Positions 52,086-62,147 of a stretch of DNA of 64,000 nucleotides are shown here, piece by piece. A program made the translations under genes and the position numbers. The notes below the pieces were generated by a model, which saw nothing but the letters and a program-made list of their open reading frames with translations, was not told the origin of the DNA and ran no database searches. The stretch's first letter is position 1. Every line of letters begins with the position of its first letter. Source of the DNA: an uncultured Muribaculaceae bacterium (GTDB taxonomy: Bacteria > Bacteroidota > Bacteroidia > Bacteroidales > Muribaculaceae); contig CAJUPY010000002.1 in NCBI GenBank assembly GCA_910588035.1, positions 62,001 through 126,000 of the forward strand, written 5' to 3'.

Positions 52086-53174
52086 ATGACTCGATTTCTA
52101 CTTATTTTTCTTATGTTTGCCGCAACCGCAGCCGAGTCGGCCGCATGCACCTCGGTAATAGTTAGCGGACGCGTCACCCGGTCGGGACGTCCGATGATCT
52201 GGAAACACCGCGACACCGGAACCGAGCACAATTTCATCGCCCGTGTCGGGGCGTCAGGCAACCGCCACGGCTATGTCGCGCTTTTCAACGGGGGTGATTC
52301 GCTGCTCAACGAGGCATGGACCGGAATGAACGATGCCGGCTTCGCTATCATGAACACCGCCAGCTACAACCTGATGCCTGACACAGCGACTGTCAAAGAC
52401 CGTGAGGGCATCGTTATGCGTCTGGCCCTCGAACGCTGCATCACGCTCGACGACTTTGAGAAACTACTGGACGAACTGCCTAAACCACTGGGAGTACAGG
52501 CCAATTTCGGTGTCATGGACAGCAGCGGCCGGGCAGCCTATTACGAAACCGACGATTATGATTTCAAACGCTACCTTCTCGACGATGAGCCGTCGGGAAT
52601 AATCTACCGCACAAACTATTCTTATTCAGGCGAAAAAGACGGCGGTTACGGATACATCAGGGAGAGCAACGCACGCCACCTCGCCACCTCTCCGGCAAAA
52701 GACCGGCGTGTCACCCCCGAACTCTTCACCGACACTTTGTCGAAATCGTTCTACCATTCACTGATAGGCCGCGATTTCATGAAGGGCGATGACCGCTGGG
52801 TCAGTGACCGCGACTTCATTCCACGCCGTTCGTCGGCTGCCTCGATAGTGATCGAAGGTTTGCTGCCCGGTGAGTCACCGGAGTCAATGACAATGTGGAC
52901 TGTCATCGGATATCCGCCTGTCTCTCACACCGAGGCCGTCACACTCGACAGTGTTCCGCAATCGCTTCAACCAAGCGGCAGCGAGTGGCGTTCGCCCCTT
53001 TGCGACGAAACTCTCAAACGCAAACGTGAGGTATTTCCGATTACCCGCGGAAGCGGAGAATATTATCTTGACATCGACAAGATAAGAGAATACATGCCAC
53101 AGCAGCTCCGTATCAGCCAAGAGAATTACGCACGCCGCAGGGCAGAAATAAAGAAAAGATCAGAAAAACAATGA
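52086..53174 (+). CDS. C45-type Ntn hydrolase (acyltransferase/amidase family)
   Basis: The 362-residue product has a signal peptide ending at Ala20, leaving Cys21 (in SAACTSVIVSG) as the new N-terminus. This is the expected nucleophile of the N-terminal nucleophile hydrolases of peptidase family C45 (isopenicillin-N acyltransferase-like and carcinine hydrolase-like). Supporting motifs are WKHRDTGTEHNF near residue 38, NEAWTGMNDAGFAIMNT near 76 and YRTNYSYSGE near 178. Some relatives cleave bile-acid or acyl-amide bonds; the substrate here is unknown. A frame start at 52068 lies upstream of the -7 element and is rejected. It overlaps the next gene in ATGA. Confidence 0.82.
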   Translation: MTRFLLIFLMFAATAAESAACTSVIVSGRVTRSGRPMIWKHRDTGTEHNFIARVGASGNRHGYVALFNGGDSLLNEAWTGMNDAGFAIMNTASYNLMPDTATVKDREGIVMRLALERCITLDDFEKLLDELPKPLGVQANFGVMDSSGRAAYYETDDYDFKRYLLDDEPSGIIYRTNYSYSGEKDGGYGYIRESNARHLATSPAKDRRVTPELFTDTLSKSFYHSLIGRDFMKGDDRWVSDRDFIPRRSSAASIVIEGLLPGESPESMTMWTVIGYPPVSHTEAVTLDSVPQSLQPSGSEWRSPLCDETLKRKREVFPITRGSGEYYLDIDKIREYMPQQLRISQENYARRRAEIKKRSEKQ

Positions 53175-53542
53175 GTTCTACGGTTCTGACGGTTATCTTT
53201 CTCGTCATTTCAAACGTTTTCATGACCTTCGCATGGTATGGCCACCTTAAACTCAACGACATGGGAGTCTCAAAAAGTTGGCCGCTATACATGGTGATTC
53301 TCTTCTCATGGGGCATCGCGCTGCTCGAATACTGTTTTCAGGTTCCGGCAAACCGCATCGGATTTGAAGGCAATGGAGGACCATACTCCCTGATACAATT
53401 AAAGGTGATGCAGGAAGTCATCACCTTGGTTGTTTTTGTAATTTTCAGCCTGATTGCATTCGAGGGGTTCGCCCTGAGGTGGAATCACATCCTGGCGTTC
53501 ATTTTGCTGATCGCGGCTGTCTACCTGGTTTTCATGAAGTGA
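53171..53542 (+). CDS. DMT-superfamily small membrane protein (DUF486)
   Basis: The 123-residue product has four membrane helices and the DUF486 signature: FMTFAWYGHLKL near residue 17, FSWGIALLEYCFQVPANRIG near residue 45 and QLKVMQEVITLVVFVIFS near residue 77. These look like half-size relatives of drug/metabolite exporters; function is unknown. It is coupled to the C45 gene by a 4-base overlap and its stop abuts the stop of the convergent porin gene with no bases between (TGATCA). Confidence 0.88.
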   Translation: MSSTVLTVIFLVISNVFMTFAWYGHLKLNDMGVSKSWPLYMVILFSWGIALLEYCFQVPANRIGFEGNGGPYSLIQLKVMQEVITLVVFVIFSLIAFEGFALRWNHILAFILLIAAVYLVFMK

Positions 53543-54559
53543 TCAGAACTTGATCACCAGCTCGGCAAGCACCTTGTCGCCGTCGCCGACAGCAACTTCA
53601 GTCGATTTGCCATAGAAATATTTCTCAAAGTTGAGTCTGACATCGGCACGCAGCCATTTGTAGGCATAAGTCAGCGTTCCGCCGACCGTGATTCGGTTTC
53701 TGAGCGGATCGTCAATCTGCAGTTTACCCTCATCATCGGCCATTCCGGTCGAATGGTTTGTCATGCCGTCGACACGGGCCTGCACTGACGCACGGTTGAA
53801 GACACCGAGCTTCACCGGAAACCACCTGTCGGCAAAGACAACATAGCTGTGACATGTCGGAGCGGTTCCATTGGTGTAGTGACAGTTCATGTACTCACCC
53901 TCGACAACCCATCTGCCTCCATAGTAGCCGACAGCCGCGTCAAACAGGTTCATTCTGACATTCTCCGGCCGACGCGAGTGGAAACCGGTGGTCAGCTTGA
54001 AATCGCCGAGACGATAAGATACCTTGGTTGCAAATGTAGGCTTCTTCGACCATACCTCATGATCGGAGATCGAGCTTGAATTGAAAACACCCGCCTCGAC
54101 TGTCAGCGGCAGATTCTCAGTGCCGTAGTAACCGGCTTTCATGCCTACACCGCGCACATTGTCTACATCTTTACCAAGAAACGAGCGGTTTGCAAAAATG
54201 TAGTTGTTGGGAGCGCGGAAGTTGTCGACACCAAACGGTTCACGGAACTGTCCGGCCTGAATCTTGAACTCACGGGTCAGATCAAAACGTCCCCATGCGT
54301 CGAGAAATTTCATCTTACCCCGGTCGCATGCATCAATCTGAACAAAATAATGAATAATCGGTGCTACCTGTCCTGTCAGGGAGACACGGGCATTTCGTAC
54401 CTGGAAACGTGCATCGCCCGATTTAGTGTCCATTTCATAGCGTGATCTTATGGCACCATGAATCTCGGGCATATAGTTGATATTTTCTTTTTCGTCGGCG
54501 AAAGCATTGATTCCCGACATCGTCAATACAATTAATGAAAACGAAAGGAAACGTGACAT
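53543..54559 (-). CDS. porin, phosphate-selective (OprO/OprP) type
   Basis: The 338-residue product has a signal peptide (about 1-22, INAFA) and the OprP-like barrel pattern: VRNARVSLTGQVAPIIHYFVQID near residue 50, FDLTREFKIQAGQFREPFGVDN near residue 83 and KPTFATKVSYRLGDFKLTTGFHSR in the middle, ending in Lys-Phe (ELVIKF). It forms an outer membrane channel; anion selectivity is a family inference. The frame is open to 54721 across the upstream lipoprotein gene, but only the ATG at 54559 gives a signal peptide. Pairing with the nearby SulP transporter would be consistent with anion uptake. Confidence 0.82.
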   Translation of the reverse strand: MSRFLSFSLIVLTMSGINAFADEKENINYMPEIHGAIRSRYEMDTKSGDARFQVRNARVSLTGQVAPIIHYFVQIDACDRGKMKFLDAWGRFDLTREFKIQAGQFREPFGVDNFRAPNNYIFANRSFLGKDVDNVRGVGMKAGYYGTENLPLTVEAGVFNSSSISDHEVWSKKPTFATKVSYRLGDFKLTTGFHSRRPENVRMNLFDAAVGYYGGRWVVEGEYMNCHYTNGTAPTCHSYVVFADRWFPVKLGVFNRASVQARVDGMTNHSTGMADDEGKLQIDDPLRNRITVGGTLTYAYKWLRADVRLNFEKYFYGKSTEVAVGDGDKVLAELVIKF

Positions 54560-54587
54560 AACGTAGGTTTGATTGGGACATAGAGAA

Positions 54588-54618
54588 AGCCATCTATTGA
54601 CAATGTCAACAGACGGCC
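54588..54618 (-). terminator. putative imperfect terminator after the small lipoprotein gene
   Basis: Arms 54588-54601 and 54604-54617 pair with a few mismatches. It lies between the small lipoprotein gene and the porin gene on the reverse strand. Confidence 0.45.
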
Positions 54619-54659
54619 TCTTATTCGTGCTGTTTGTTTTTAGGCTGTTATGCCTGAAA

Positions 54660-54857
54660 TTAGTTCTGCTCAGCAGCAGGAGCCTCAGCAACAGTTGTGT
54701 CAACAGCAGCTGAATCCTCAACTACGGGAGCAACAACTTCTTCAGCAACTTCTACTTCTTCAGCTTCAACGGGAGCTTCTTCAGCAGCTTTCTGGCCACC
54801 GCAAGCGAAAAGTGACATGCTTGCGATAACAGCGAATGATAAAACTAACTTTTTCAT
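54660..54857 (-). CDS. 65-residue acidic low-complexity lipoprotein
   Basis: The product has a clear lipoprotein signal (lipobox SLFAC, Cys at about 19) followed by GGQKAAEE and then only Ala, Glu, Val, Pro, Asp and Thr to the C-terminus. It is expected to be a disordered, highly negative tether on the membrane. Similar tiny Ala/Glu-rich lipoproteins are common and highly expressed in Bacteroidales; function unknown. A textbook promoter lies 50 bases upstream. Confidence 0.82.
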   Translation of the reverse strand: MKKLVLSFAVIASMSLFACGGQKAAEEAPVEAEEVEVAEEVVAPVVEDSAAVDTTVAEAPAAEQN

Positions 54858-54906
54858 TTTCGTGTAAATTAATAATAAAACAATAATTTGAGCTTCAAAA
54901 ACGCCA

Positions 54907-54937
54907 CAAAGGTAATATAAAAAAACATACCCGCAAA
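54907..54937 (-). promoter_or_regulatory. strong Bacteroidota promoter for the small lipoprotein
   Basis: Reverse-strand TTTG (54934-54937) and TACCTTTG (54907-54914) are 19 bases apart, matching both consensus elements. Confidence 0.7.
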
Positions 54938-55015
54938 CAATTTTTCTGATTTTTTTTTATTGATTGGCAAACTTATTCCGAAAAGCTGATTTTTTGTGGC
55001 AGTTTAGAAGATTTT

Positions 55016-56740
55016 TTAAACTTTAGACGAACTGTGATCATTAGAAGCGCGACGTTCGGCGACAATTGAATTAGCGAGCGCGACAGCTTTTGTGATGTGG
55101 TCACAGATGTTTCGTTCACCGACGAGCGACTCGACCTTGGCGTTGAGCAGAGAATGGTGGACATTTTCATTGACCCCCGACAAAACGACCTCGATGCCCT
55201 CCTCATGGCTCGATCTGATGAGGATCTCAAGATTGTGAATTGCAGTTGAATCGATAAACGGCACTTTTCTCATTCTGATAATTCTGACAATCGGCTTGTC
55301 TTGCATCGTAGACCTCATGAGTTCGTCGAACTTCGTCGCTATGCCGAAGAAAAACGGACCGTCGATCTCATAGACCGAGACACCTTTCTCAACCTTTAGC
55401 ACCTCATGGGTTGACAGATCGGTTCCTTCGGCCACGTCAAGTTGCTCACTGTAGACCTTGATCTGGCTGTTTTCCATGACTCGTCTCAGGAACAGCACGA
55501 CAGCCAGCAGCAGACCGATCTCTATAGCTATGGTAAGATCGAAAATCACAGTCAGGAAAAAGGTCACCAACAGAACCGAAATATCGCTCTTGGGCGATTT
55601 GAAGATGCTCACCACAGTTCTCCACGCGCTCATGTTGTAGGCCACGACCATCAGAACGGCGGCCAGGCATGCCATAGGAACCATGTTGATCAGAGGCATC
55701 AGGAACAGGAAAATCAGAAGCAGCACAACGGCATGGACTATACCTGCGACAGGTGTGCGACCACCGTTGGTGATATTTGTCATTGTTCGTGCTATCGCAC
55801 CTGTGACTGGGATACCGCCGAACATCGGAACAACTATATTCGCCATGCCCTGCCCTATCAGCTCGGTGTTGCTGTTTGTGCGCGACCCGGTTATACCGTC
55901 GGCGACTGTGGCAGACAGCAGAGACTCTATAGCACCCAACATCGCGATGGTGAATGCCGACGGAAGCAGAAGATTGATCGTCGTCATGTTGAGCTCAAAA
56001 CCGTGGGGCAAAGGAAGGTCGGTCGGCATGTCACCGAAGCGGCGTCCTATTGTCTCGACAGTCAATGATGGATCGAAATATTCGACCGCGGCCACAGCAG
56101 CGGTCATGATTATGATCGAGATCAGCGCGCCCGGAAGTTTTTTCGAAATTTTAGGTGTCACGACGATAATGAGCAGAGACACGAGGCCGACGGCAAACGT
56201 GTAGAGGTCGATATTGCCGAAATTCCTAAAGTATGTTCCCCACTTCGGTATGAATTCCCCGGGGATCTCAGTCAATCCGAGTCCGAAAAAATCATTGATC
56301 TGAGTCGAGAAAATCGTCAATGCGATACCGGCGGTGAACCCGACGACAATCGGATAGGGAATGAACCTTATGACGGTGCCGAGATGAAACAGCCCCATGG
56401 CGACAAGAATCAGTCCCGCCATGAAAGTGGCGATAGCAAGCCCTGTCAGTCCATACTGGGCTATGATATTATATACAATAATGATAAATGCGCCGGTCGG
56501 GCCTCCGATCTGAACTGTGTTGCCACCGAAAGCTGAAACCATGAAACCTCCGATGATTGCCGTGATCAAACCGATTGTCGGGCTGACACCCGAGGCGATG
56601 CCGAAGGCAATGGCCAATGGCAATGCGACAATACCGACAACAATGCCGGCAATAAGATCTGCTTTGAACTTCGTTGATGAATAGCTCCGGAAAGTTGAAA
56701 ATAACTTCGGTCTAAAATCAATAGTCCCTGATAGATTCAT
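55016..56740 (-). CDS. SulP family inorganic anion transporter
   Basis: The 574-residue product has 12-14 membrane segments and the SulP signatures ALPLAIAFGIASGVSPTIGL near residue 39 and GGNTVQIGGPTGAFIII near residue 72, followed by NSNTELIGQGMANI and GGIPVTGAIARTMTNI near residue 310, and a cytosolic STAS domain (about 440-555, with MRKVPFIDSTAIHNLE). Members carry sulfate, bicarbonate or other anions; the substrate is not readable from sequence. It is transcribed alone from a good promoter, divergent from susC. Confidence 0.92.
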   Translation of the reverse strand: MNLSGTIDFRPKLFSTFRSYSSTKFKADLIAGIVVGIVALPLAIAFGIASGVSPTIGLITAIIGGFMVSAFGGNTVQIGGPTGAFIIIVYNIIAQYGLTGLAIATFMAGLILVAMGLFHLGTVIRFIPYPIVVGFTAGIALTIFSTQINDFFGLGLTEIPGEFIPKWGTYFRNFGNIDLYTFAVGLVSLLIIVVTPKISKKLPGALISIIIMTAAVAAVEYFDPSLTVETIGRRFGDMPTDLPLPHGFELNMTTINLLLPSAFTIAMLGAIESLLSATVADGITGSRTNSNTELIGQGMANIVVPMFGGIPVTGAIARTMTNITNGGRTPVAGIVHAVVLLLIFLFLMPLINMVPMACLAAVLMVVAYNMSAWRTVVSIFKSPKSDISVLLVTFFLTVIFDLTIAIEIGLLLAVVLFLRRVMENSQIKVYSEQLDVAEGTDLSTHEVLKVEKGVSVYEIDGPFFFGIATKFDELMRSTMQDKPIVRIIRMRKVPFIDSTAIHNLEILIRSSHEEGIEVVLSGVNENVHHSLLNAKVESLVGERNICDHITKAVALANSIVAERRASNDHSSSKV

Positions 56741-56783
56741 CTTAAACGTTTTTAAATTACTTTATTATTTACCTTAGAGCCTG

Positions 56784-56815
56784 CAAAGGTAGTAAATTTC
56801 AGCTATATTAACAAA
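56784..56815 (-). promoter_or_regulatory. strong Bacteroidota promoter for the SulP gene
   Basis: Reverse-strand TTTG (56812-56815) and TACCTTTG (56784-56791) are 20 bases apart, matching both elements. Confidence 0.65.
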
Positions 56816-56850
56816 ACAGTCATCTTTTTTAAATATTTTCAGTAAAAAAT

Positions 56851-56881
56851 ATTGCAATCACAGTTATTTAATCTATATTTG
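56851..56881 (+). promoter_or_regulatory. promoter for susC-susD
   Basis: TATATTTG at 56874-56881 matches the -7 element and ATTG at 56851-56854, 19 bases upstream, is a near -33. The leader would be about 68 bases. Confidence 0.55.
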
Positions 56882-56952
56882 CAATCAGAACCAACCAATA
56901 TCTCCAACAGACAAGTGTATTTTCCCTTAATATTAACCATCACATTCCATTT

Positions 56953-59900
56953 ATGAACAGACAAACTGCACTGTTAGCAGCACTTGCAATCGCCTGCGGA
57001 TGTCCGGGAATCCAGAATTTCGGCATCACAAGCGGTTTCACAGTTGCGGCACAGGCCCAGCGTGCGACAGGTGTGATCACCGACGAGAACGGCGAACCGT
57101 TGGCCGGTGTTTCTATCATTGTCAAAGGAAAAGCCGGTGGCGTCACTACAGACATCGACGGCAAGTTTTCAATCGCTGCCACTCCGGGAGCCACAATCAG
57201 TTTCAGCTATGTAGGCTACAAACCGGTTCAAGTCAAGTATGAAGGTCAGGCAATCAATCTGACGATGACTCCCGATGCGACCAACCTCGACGAAGTGGTA
57301 GTTACCGCACTCGGTATTAAAAAAGACAAGAAATCACTCGGATATGCCATCGATGATATGAGCTCTGAGGAGATCATGAGAAACAAAACCGCCAACCCCC
57401 TGAGTTCACTTTCAGGTAAAATAGCCGGTGTCAACATCACCCAGTCGTCGGGTGCTGCCGGTGCGGGTGCCCAGATCATTCTCCGCGGCGGTACATCGGG
57501 TTCAGAGAGCCGCGACAACCAACCTCTGTTTGTTGTCGACGGAATCATCTATGACAACTCGGCGGCAGTCGGCGGAAACTCGGCATTTGACGGCTCGACA
57601 AACGCGTCGACCACATCATCAAACCGACTGATGGACATAAACCCCGAGGATATCGAGAACATGTCGATCTTGAAAGGTCCGGCCGCCGCAGCCCTCTACG
57701 GCTCACGCGCAGCAAACGGTGTCGTACTGATCACCACCAAAAAAGGTAAATCAGGATCGGTAGAGGTCAACGTTTCGACAAAATACATCAATTCATGGGT
57801 TAAGGATGTGCCGCAGGCGCAGACCACATTCAAACGCGGTTTCCTTGAGGACCAATATGAGAACAAGGTCTACACCGGCACAGTCTACAACGACTTCGCC
57901 TACACATCGTGGGGTGATAAATATGGATCAGGAGACCATGTCTACAGCAACAATATCGACGATTTCTTCCAGCACGGCAACATAACCGACACAAACGTCA
58001 GCGTCGCAGGCGGTACAGACACCGGAAACTTCTTCCTTTCTGGCTCATATTTTGATCAGGGCGGTGTCGTTCCAGAAACAGGCTACCGCAAGGCAACATT
58101 CCGTTTCAACGGTGAGCAGAAATGGAAAATATTCACTTTCGGTGCAAACGTCGCCTACTCGCAGTCACACACCAAGAAAACCCTTACATCGGGCGGTCTC
58201 TACGGTTCGAGCGGAAACGGCGCGTTACAGCGTGTCTACGGCTTCGGCACAACAGACGACATGAGCCACTATCTCAACGACGATGGCACCCGCTACCGAA
58301 TGTTCGGCGACCGGCTCAACCCGTGGGAGGAATCAGATAACCCTTACTGGATCATCAACAAGAATCCGATCAAAGACAAAACATCACGTTTCACCGGCAA
58401 TTTCAATGTCAAGGCCGACTTGACCGACTGGTGGTGGGTAAGCTTCAGAATGGGTATCGACGAATATAAGACCGACTACTCGAAACGCATTGCCCGCGGC
58501 GGTGTCGTCAAACAGACATGGCAAGACGGTATGATGAGCGACAACTCGACGACATATGAATATGTAAACACCAACTTGATGACCAATTTCAACAAGACAT
58601 TCGGTGATTTCAACTTCAACCTTCTCGCCGGCTTCTCGACAGACAACACCCACACCACGTCGAACATGCGCATGGCTTCAGGGTTCATCATTCCCGACTT
58701 CTACAGCTATCAGAATGTGGCACCCAACAACCGCTCATTCCAGTACAACCACTACCGCAAACGTCTCGTCGGCCTTTATGGCGAATTCCGCGCAGACTGG
58801 AAAAACACGATCTTCCTGACCGTGAGCGGCCGTAACGACTGGACATCGACCCTGCCGAAAGAAAACCGTTCGTACTTCTATCCGGCTTTCAGCGGCGCGG
58901 TTGTCGTCTCTGAATGGCTGAAGAACACCGACCTGGTGCAGAACAACATTCTGACATTCGCCAAACTGCGTGCCTCATGGGCAAAAGTCGGTAAAGACAC
59001 CGATCCCTATTCGACAGCGACATCATTGTGGCCGTTCCACACCTATCTCAACGGCATCGTCGGTTCGGGTAACTCGTGGACGCGCGGAAATCCCGTTCTG
59101 AAACCCGAGATGACCAAATCGACCGAACTCGGTCTTGAGCTGCGTTTCTTCCAGAACCGTCTGAAAGTCGACTACGCCTACTACACCAACGATTCAGAAG
59201 ATCAGATTCTCTCACCGCGCGGCCCGCAGTCGACCGGTTATATCTTCTGCTCAGTCAACGCCGGCAATGTCGAGAACAAGGGTATGGAACTCTCGATCAG
59301 CGGCACACCGATCGAAACTAAAGACTGGACTTGGGAAACCGGAATCAACATTGCCGGCAACCGTGGTAAATTCACAAACTTCCTCGAAGGTTCTGAGATC
59401 ATGTATCTGACCGACGTTCAGTATGGAACGGCAAAAGCGGCCATCATTCCCGACGGCAATTTCATGGCAATCGCCGGATATAAATGGATGCGCGTCGAAG
59501 ACAAAGAGAGCGAACACTACGGCAAACTCATTCTCGACAAGAACGGAATGCCTCAGAAAACAGCCGAGATGCAAGTCGGTAACCGCGAACCGAAATTCTC
59601 TGGTGGTTGGAACAACACACTGCGTTACAAAAACTTCACATTCAACATGTTGTGGGAATTCCGCGTCGGCGGTGACGTGTTCAACGGAACAAAATATTAC
59701 ATGACTCAATGCGGTACAAGCAAATTCTCTGAGCAGTTCCGCCAGCAGACACTCGTGATCGACGGAGTCAAGGCCGAAGGCGGCGGTTACACCCCCGTCC
59801 ACTATGAATACGAACCTGACAAAGTGTACAGCTACGGCGGCACCGACAAGCTCGGTTACAACATCATCAAGAGCTACTATACCGACGGATATTATGCCAA

Positions 59901-60180
59901 CGAGACGCGCAACTACATCACCAAGGTCAACAGCCTTCGTCTGCGCTCTATCTCGCTGACCTATCAGCTCCCGCGCACACTGCTTGAGAAGACGAAATGT
60001 CTGAAAGGCGCGAGTGTCAGCGCATCGGCGACCAACCTGCTTCTTTTCACCAACTATGACGGTGATCCCGAAGCAGCGGCATCGGGTGCCGGTGTCGGCG
60101 GATCGTCATCGGTAGGCTTCGACTACTGTGGCGTTCCCTCGACCGCAAGTTTCGCGTTTGGAGTCAATTTAACATTCTAA
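56953..60180 (+). CDS. SusC/RagA-type TonB-dependent outer membrane transporter
   Basis: This is the outer membrane channel of a glycan-uptake pair. The 1075-residue product has an atypical N-terminal export region (about 1-36, containing CGC), a carboxypeptidase-regulatory-like domain (about 38-110, GVITDENGEPLAGVSIIVKG), the TonB box DEVVVTALG near residue 114, a plug with ILRGGTSG and PLFVVDGI (about 120-260, SILKGPAAAALYGSRAANGV) and a 22-strand barrel ending in a terminal Phe (FAFGVNLTF). No N-terminal signalling (STN) extension is present, so an anti-sigma partner is not expected. susD follows 16 bases later. Confidence 0.93.
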   Translation: MNRQTALLAALAIACGCPGIQNFGITSGFTVAAQAQRATGVITDENGEPLAGVSIIVKGKAGGVTTDIDGKFSIAATPGATISFSYVGYKPVQVKYEGQAINLTMTPDATNLDEVVVTALGIKKDKKSLGYAIDDMSSEEIMRNKTANPLSSLSGKIAGVNITQSSGAAGAGAQIILRGGTSGSESRDNQPLFVVDGIIYDNSAAVGGNSAFDGSTNASTTSSNRLMDINPEDIENMSILKGPAAAALYGSRAANGVVLITTKKGKSGSVEVNVSTKYINSWVKDVPQAQTTFKRGFLEDQYENKVYTGTVYNDFAYTSWGDKYGSGDHVYSNNIDDFFQHGNITDTNVSVAGGTDTGNFFLSGSYFDQGGVVPETGYRKATFRFNGEQKWKIFTFGANVAYSQSHTKKTLTSGGLYGSSGNGALQRVYGFGTTDDMSHYLNDDGTRYRMFGDRLNPWEESDNPYWIINKNPIKDKTSRFTGNFNVKADLTDWWWVSFRMGIDEYKTDYSKRIARGGVVKQTWQDGMMSDNSTTYEYVNTNLMTNFNKTFGDFNFNLLAGFSTDNTHTTSNMRMASGFIIPDFYSYQNVAPNNRSFQYNHYRKRLVGLYGEFRADWKNTIFLTVSGRNDWTSTLPKENRSYFYPAFSGAVVVSEWLKNTDLVQNNILTFAKLRASWAKVGKDTDPYSTATSLWPFHTYLNGIVGSGNSWTRGNPVLKPEMTKSTELGLELRFFQNRLKVDYAYYTNDSEDQILSPRGPQSTGYIFCSVNAGNVENKGMELSISGTPIETKDWTWETGINIAGNRGKFTNFLEGSEIMYLTDVQYGTAKAAIIPDGNFMAIAGYKWMRVEDKESEHYGKLILDKNGMPQKTAEMQVGNREPKFSGGWNNTLRYKNFTFNMLWEFRVGGDVFNGTKYYMTQCGTSKFSEQFRQQTLVIDGVKAEGGGYTPVHYEYEPDKVYSYGGTDKLGYNIIKSYYTDGYYANETRNYITKVNSLRLRSISLTYQLPRTLLEKTKCLKGASVSASATNLLLFTNYDGDPEAAASGAGVGGSSSVGFDYCGVPSTASFAFGVNLTF

Positions 60181-60196
60181 CCAAAAAAGAATCACA

Positions 60197-62116
60197 ATGA
60201 AACTGAATAAATCACTTCTGTTAGGTGTAGCGTCAGTGATGTCACTGGCCTCTTGCAGCGATTGGCTCGATGTCAATACCGACCCAAATGCGCCCAACAG
60301 TGCGGTTGCATCTTACAACCGACTGCTGCCACATATTGAATTCTACACCAACCATGCATACATGATCGGCACACAACCGGTCGCATATATCTGCGGTCAG
60401 GTCACTCAGAATGCCAGAACCGGCAACCAGGGCAGCTACGCCCAGTGGCAGATGACCGAATGGCGCACCACGACCTGCTACCAGTGGTTCTATGTCGGAG
60501 CCGGCAGCAACTTCGAGCAGCTCATCAAATCGGCTACCGAAGCCGAGGCATGGCACTATGTCGGTGTCGGACACCTTATCAAGGCCTACGGCATGATTCT
60601 GATGAACGACATTCATGGCGAAATGCCTTATGCCGACGCCTGGACAGAAAACACACGTCCGGTCTACAACACCGGCAAAGAGATGTTCCAGCTGGCTCTT
60701 GAAGACATCGATGCCGGAATCGAGAATCTAAAGAAAACCCAGAACACGGCAGCCTTCCCCCTCTCGTCAGGCGACTACTGGGGTAATGGCGATGTCTCGA
60801 AATGGATAAAATTCGGATATCTTCTCAAAGCCCGAATGCTCAACAAGCTGATGAAAAAAGGCAACGGAAACGCCTCAGATCTCAAATATGACCCGCAGGC
60901 GATTCTGGCATGTCTTGAGAACGGTCCGCAGTCTATCGACGACAACATGGCAATCTTCCATGAAGACAACAACGACAGCTCAAACCAAGATGTTCTCGGT
61001 TGGGGCGAACCGATCGACTACAACCCGCTCTACTCGATCATTGGCATGAACTCAAATGTCTACTTCACCCGCTATGTCTTCGACAACCTGACCAACTTCG
61101 CCGGCAACGGCATCGAGGATCCCCGCGCAGACAAGATACTGCCGTGGGCACGCTCGATGAAATCGGCCAATACTCCCGAGGTGGCATATGAGCAGAAAGT
61201 CAAATGGAGCGAAGACGGCAAATGGCGCCGCACGGTGGGTCTCGACATGAACACCACTATCCGCACCGAAGGAGCACCCTACTCGACCGTCTGGGGCAAA
61301 AAAGTATGGAAAGAGGGAGAGACAAAACTCTCTGACTCACCCATTGCCCGTTTCTACTGTGACAACCAGAAACGCGCCGGCGACACAATCTTTGTTCAGC
61401 AGCGCAGCGGCGGCACAGGCTACTACGGCGGATCAGACCTCTGCGTCTATCTCGACAACCTAAAAGGCAGCGGTGACAGCCGCAGCGCGATGTCAGGAAC
61501 ATTCTTCACCCGCGCCACCGGTGTCACATATGTCGGAACATATGCCGAGGCATGCTTCATCAAGGCAGAGGTGCTGATGAGACAAGGTAACAGCCAGGGT
61601 GCTTTCGTAGCCTATCAGAACGGTGTCCGCGCGAGCATGCAGTCGATGAACGTGAAGCTCAACCAATGGAATTCGGCATTCCCCGAACTCGCCCGCACAT
61701 GTCCCTCTTACGGAGCCATGTCAGAGGCCGACATCGAGAATTACGTTCAGAACGGTCTCGGCACATCAGGTGACCTCACCATCGGCAAGATCATGACCCA
61801 GAAACATCTCGCTCTCGGCTTCTCTATCGAGATCTGGAACGATATGCGCCGTTACGACTACGACGAGTCAGTCTTCCTCGGCTGGCACCGTCCCGCGGAA
61901 TATGATGTGAATCCAAACTCGAAGCTCACTGTTCCGGAAGGCAAACAGCCCCGCCGCTGGCGCGTAAGCTCTCATGAGTACCGCTACAATCATGCCCAGT
62001 TGAACGCTATCGGAACAAAGATTCCAGAAGCCGACTGCAGCTACAATAACGGTGACTGGTGGAACAAACCCGACATGTGGACTATCCCCGTCTGGTGGGA
62101 TTCAACCCAAGATTGA
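60197..62116 (+). CDS. SusD/RagB-type surface glycan-binding lipoprotein
   Basis: SusD proteins cap the SusC channel and deliver ligand. The 639-residue product has a lipoprotein signal with lipobox LASC (Cys at about 20) followed by SDWLDVNTDPNAP, the standard N-terminus of the SusD_2 (PF12771) type, TPR-like helices (WHYVGVGHLIKAYGMILMNDIHGEMPYADAW near residues 118-148, WIKFGYLLKARMLNKL near 205) and the C-terminal GFSIEIWNDMRRYDYD near residue 540. At 639 residues it is longer than classical SusD (about 550). It is cotranscribed with the SusC gene. Confidence 0.92.
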   Translation: MKLNKSLLLGVASVMSLASCSDWLDVNTDPNAPNSAVASYNRLLPHIEFYTNHAYMIGTQPVAYICGQVTQNARTGNQGSYAQWQMTEWRTTTCYQWFYVGAGSNFEQLIKSATEAEAWHYVGVGHLIKAYGMILMNDIHGEMPYADAWTENTRPVYNTGKEMFQLALEDIDAGIENLKKTQNTAAFPLSSGDYWGNGDVSKWIKFGYLLKARMLNKLMKKGNGNASDLKYDPQAILACLENGPQSIDDNMAIFHEDNNDSSNQDVLGWGEPIDYNPLYSIIGMNSNVYFTRYVFDNLTNFAGNGIEDPRADKILPWARSMKSANTPEVAYEQKVKWSEDGKWRRTVGLDMNTTIRTEGAPYSTVWGKKVWKEGETKLSDSPIARFYCDNQKRAGDTIFVQQRSGGTGYYGGSDLCVYLDNLKGSGDSRSAMSGTFFTRATGVTYVGTYAEACFIKAEVLMRQGNSQGAFVAYQNGVRASMQSMNVKLNQWNSAFPELARTCPSYGAMSEADIENYVQNGLGTSGDLTIGKIMTQKHLALGFSIEIWNDMRRYDYDESVFLGWHRPAEYDVNPNSKLTVPEGKQPRRWRVSSHEYRYNHAQLNAIGTKIPEADCSYNNGDWWNKPDMWTIPVWWDSTQD

Positions 62117-62147
62117 TTCAAGACGATCGACAAACCACCATACTCTG

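Noticed and set aside
54560..54721. Extended N-terminus of the porin gene
   Set aside because: It runs through the small lipoprotein gene in another frame, is Leu/Arg-rich noise and would hide the signal peptide starting at 54559.
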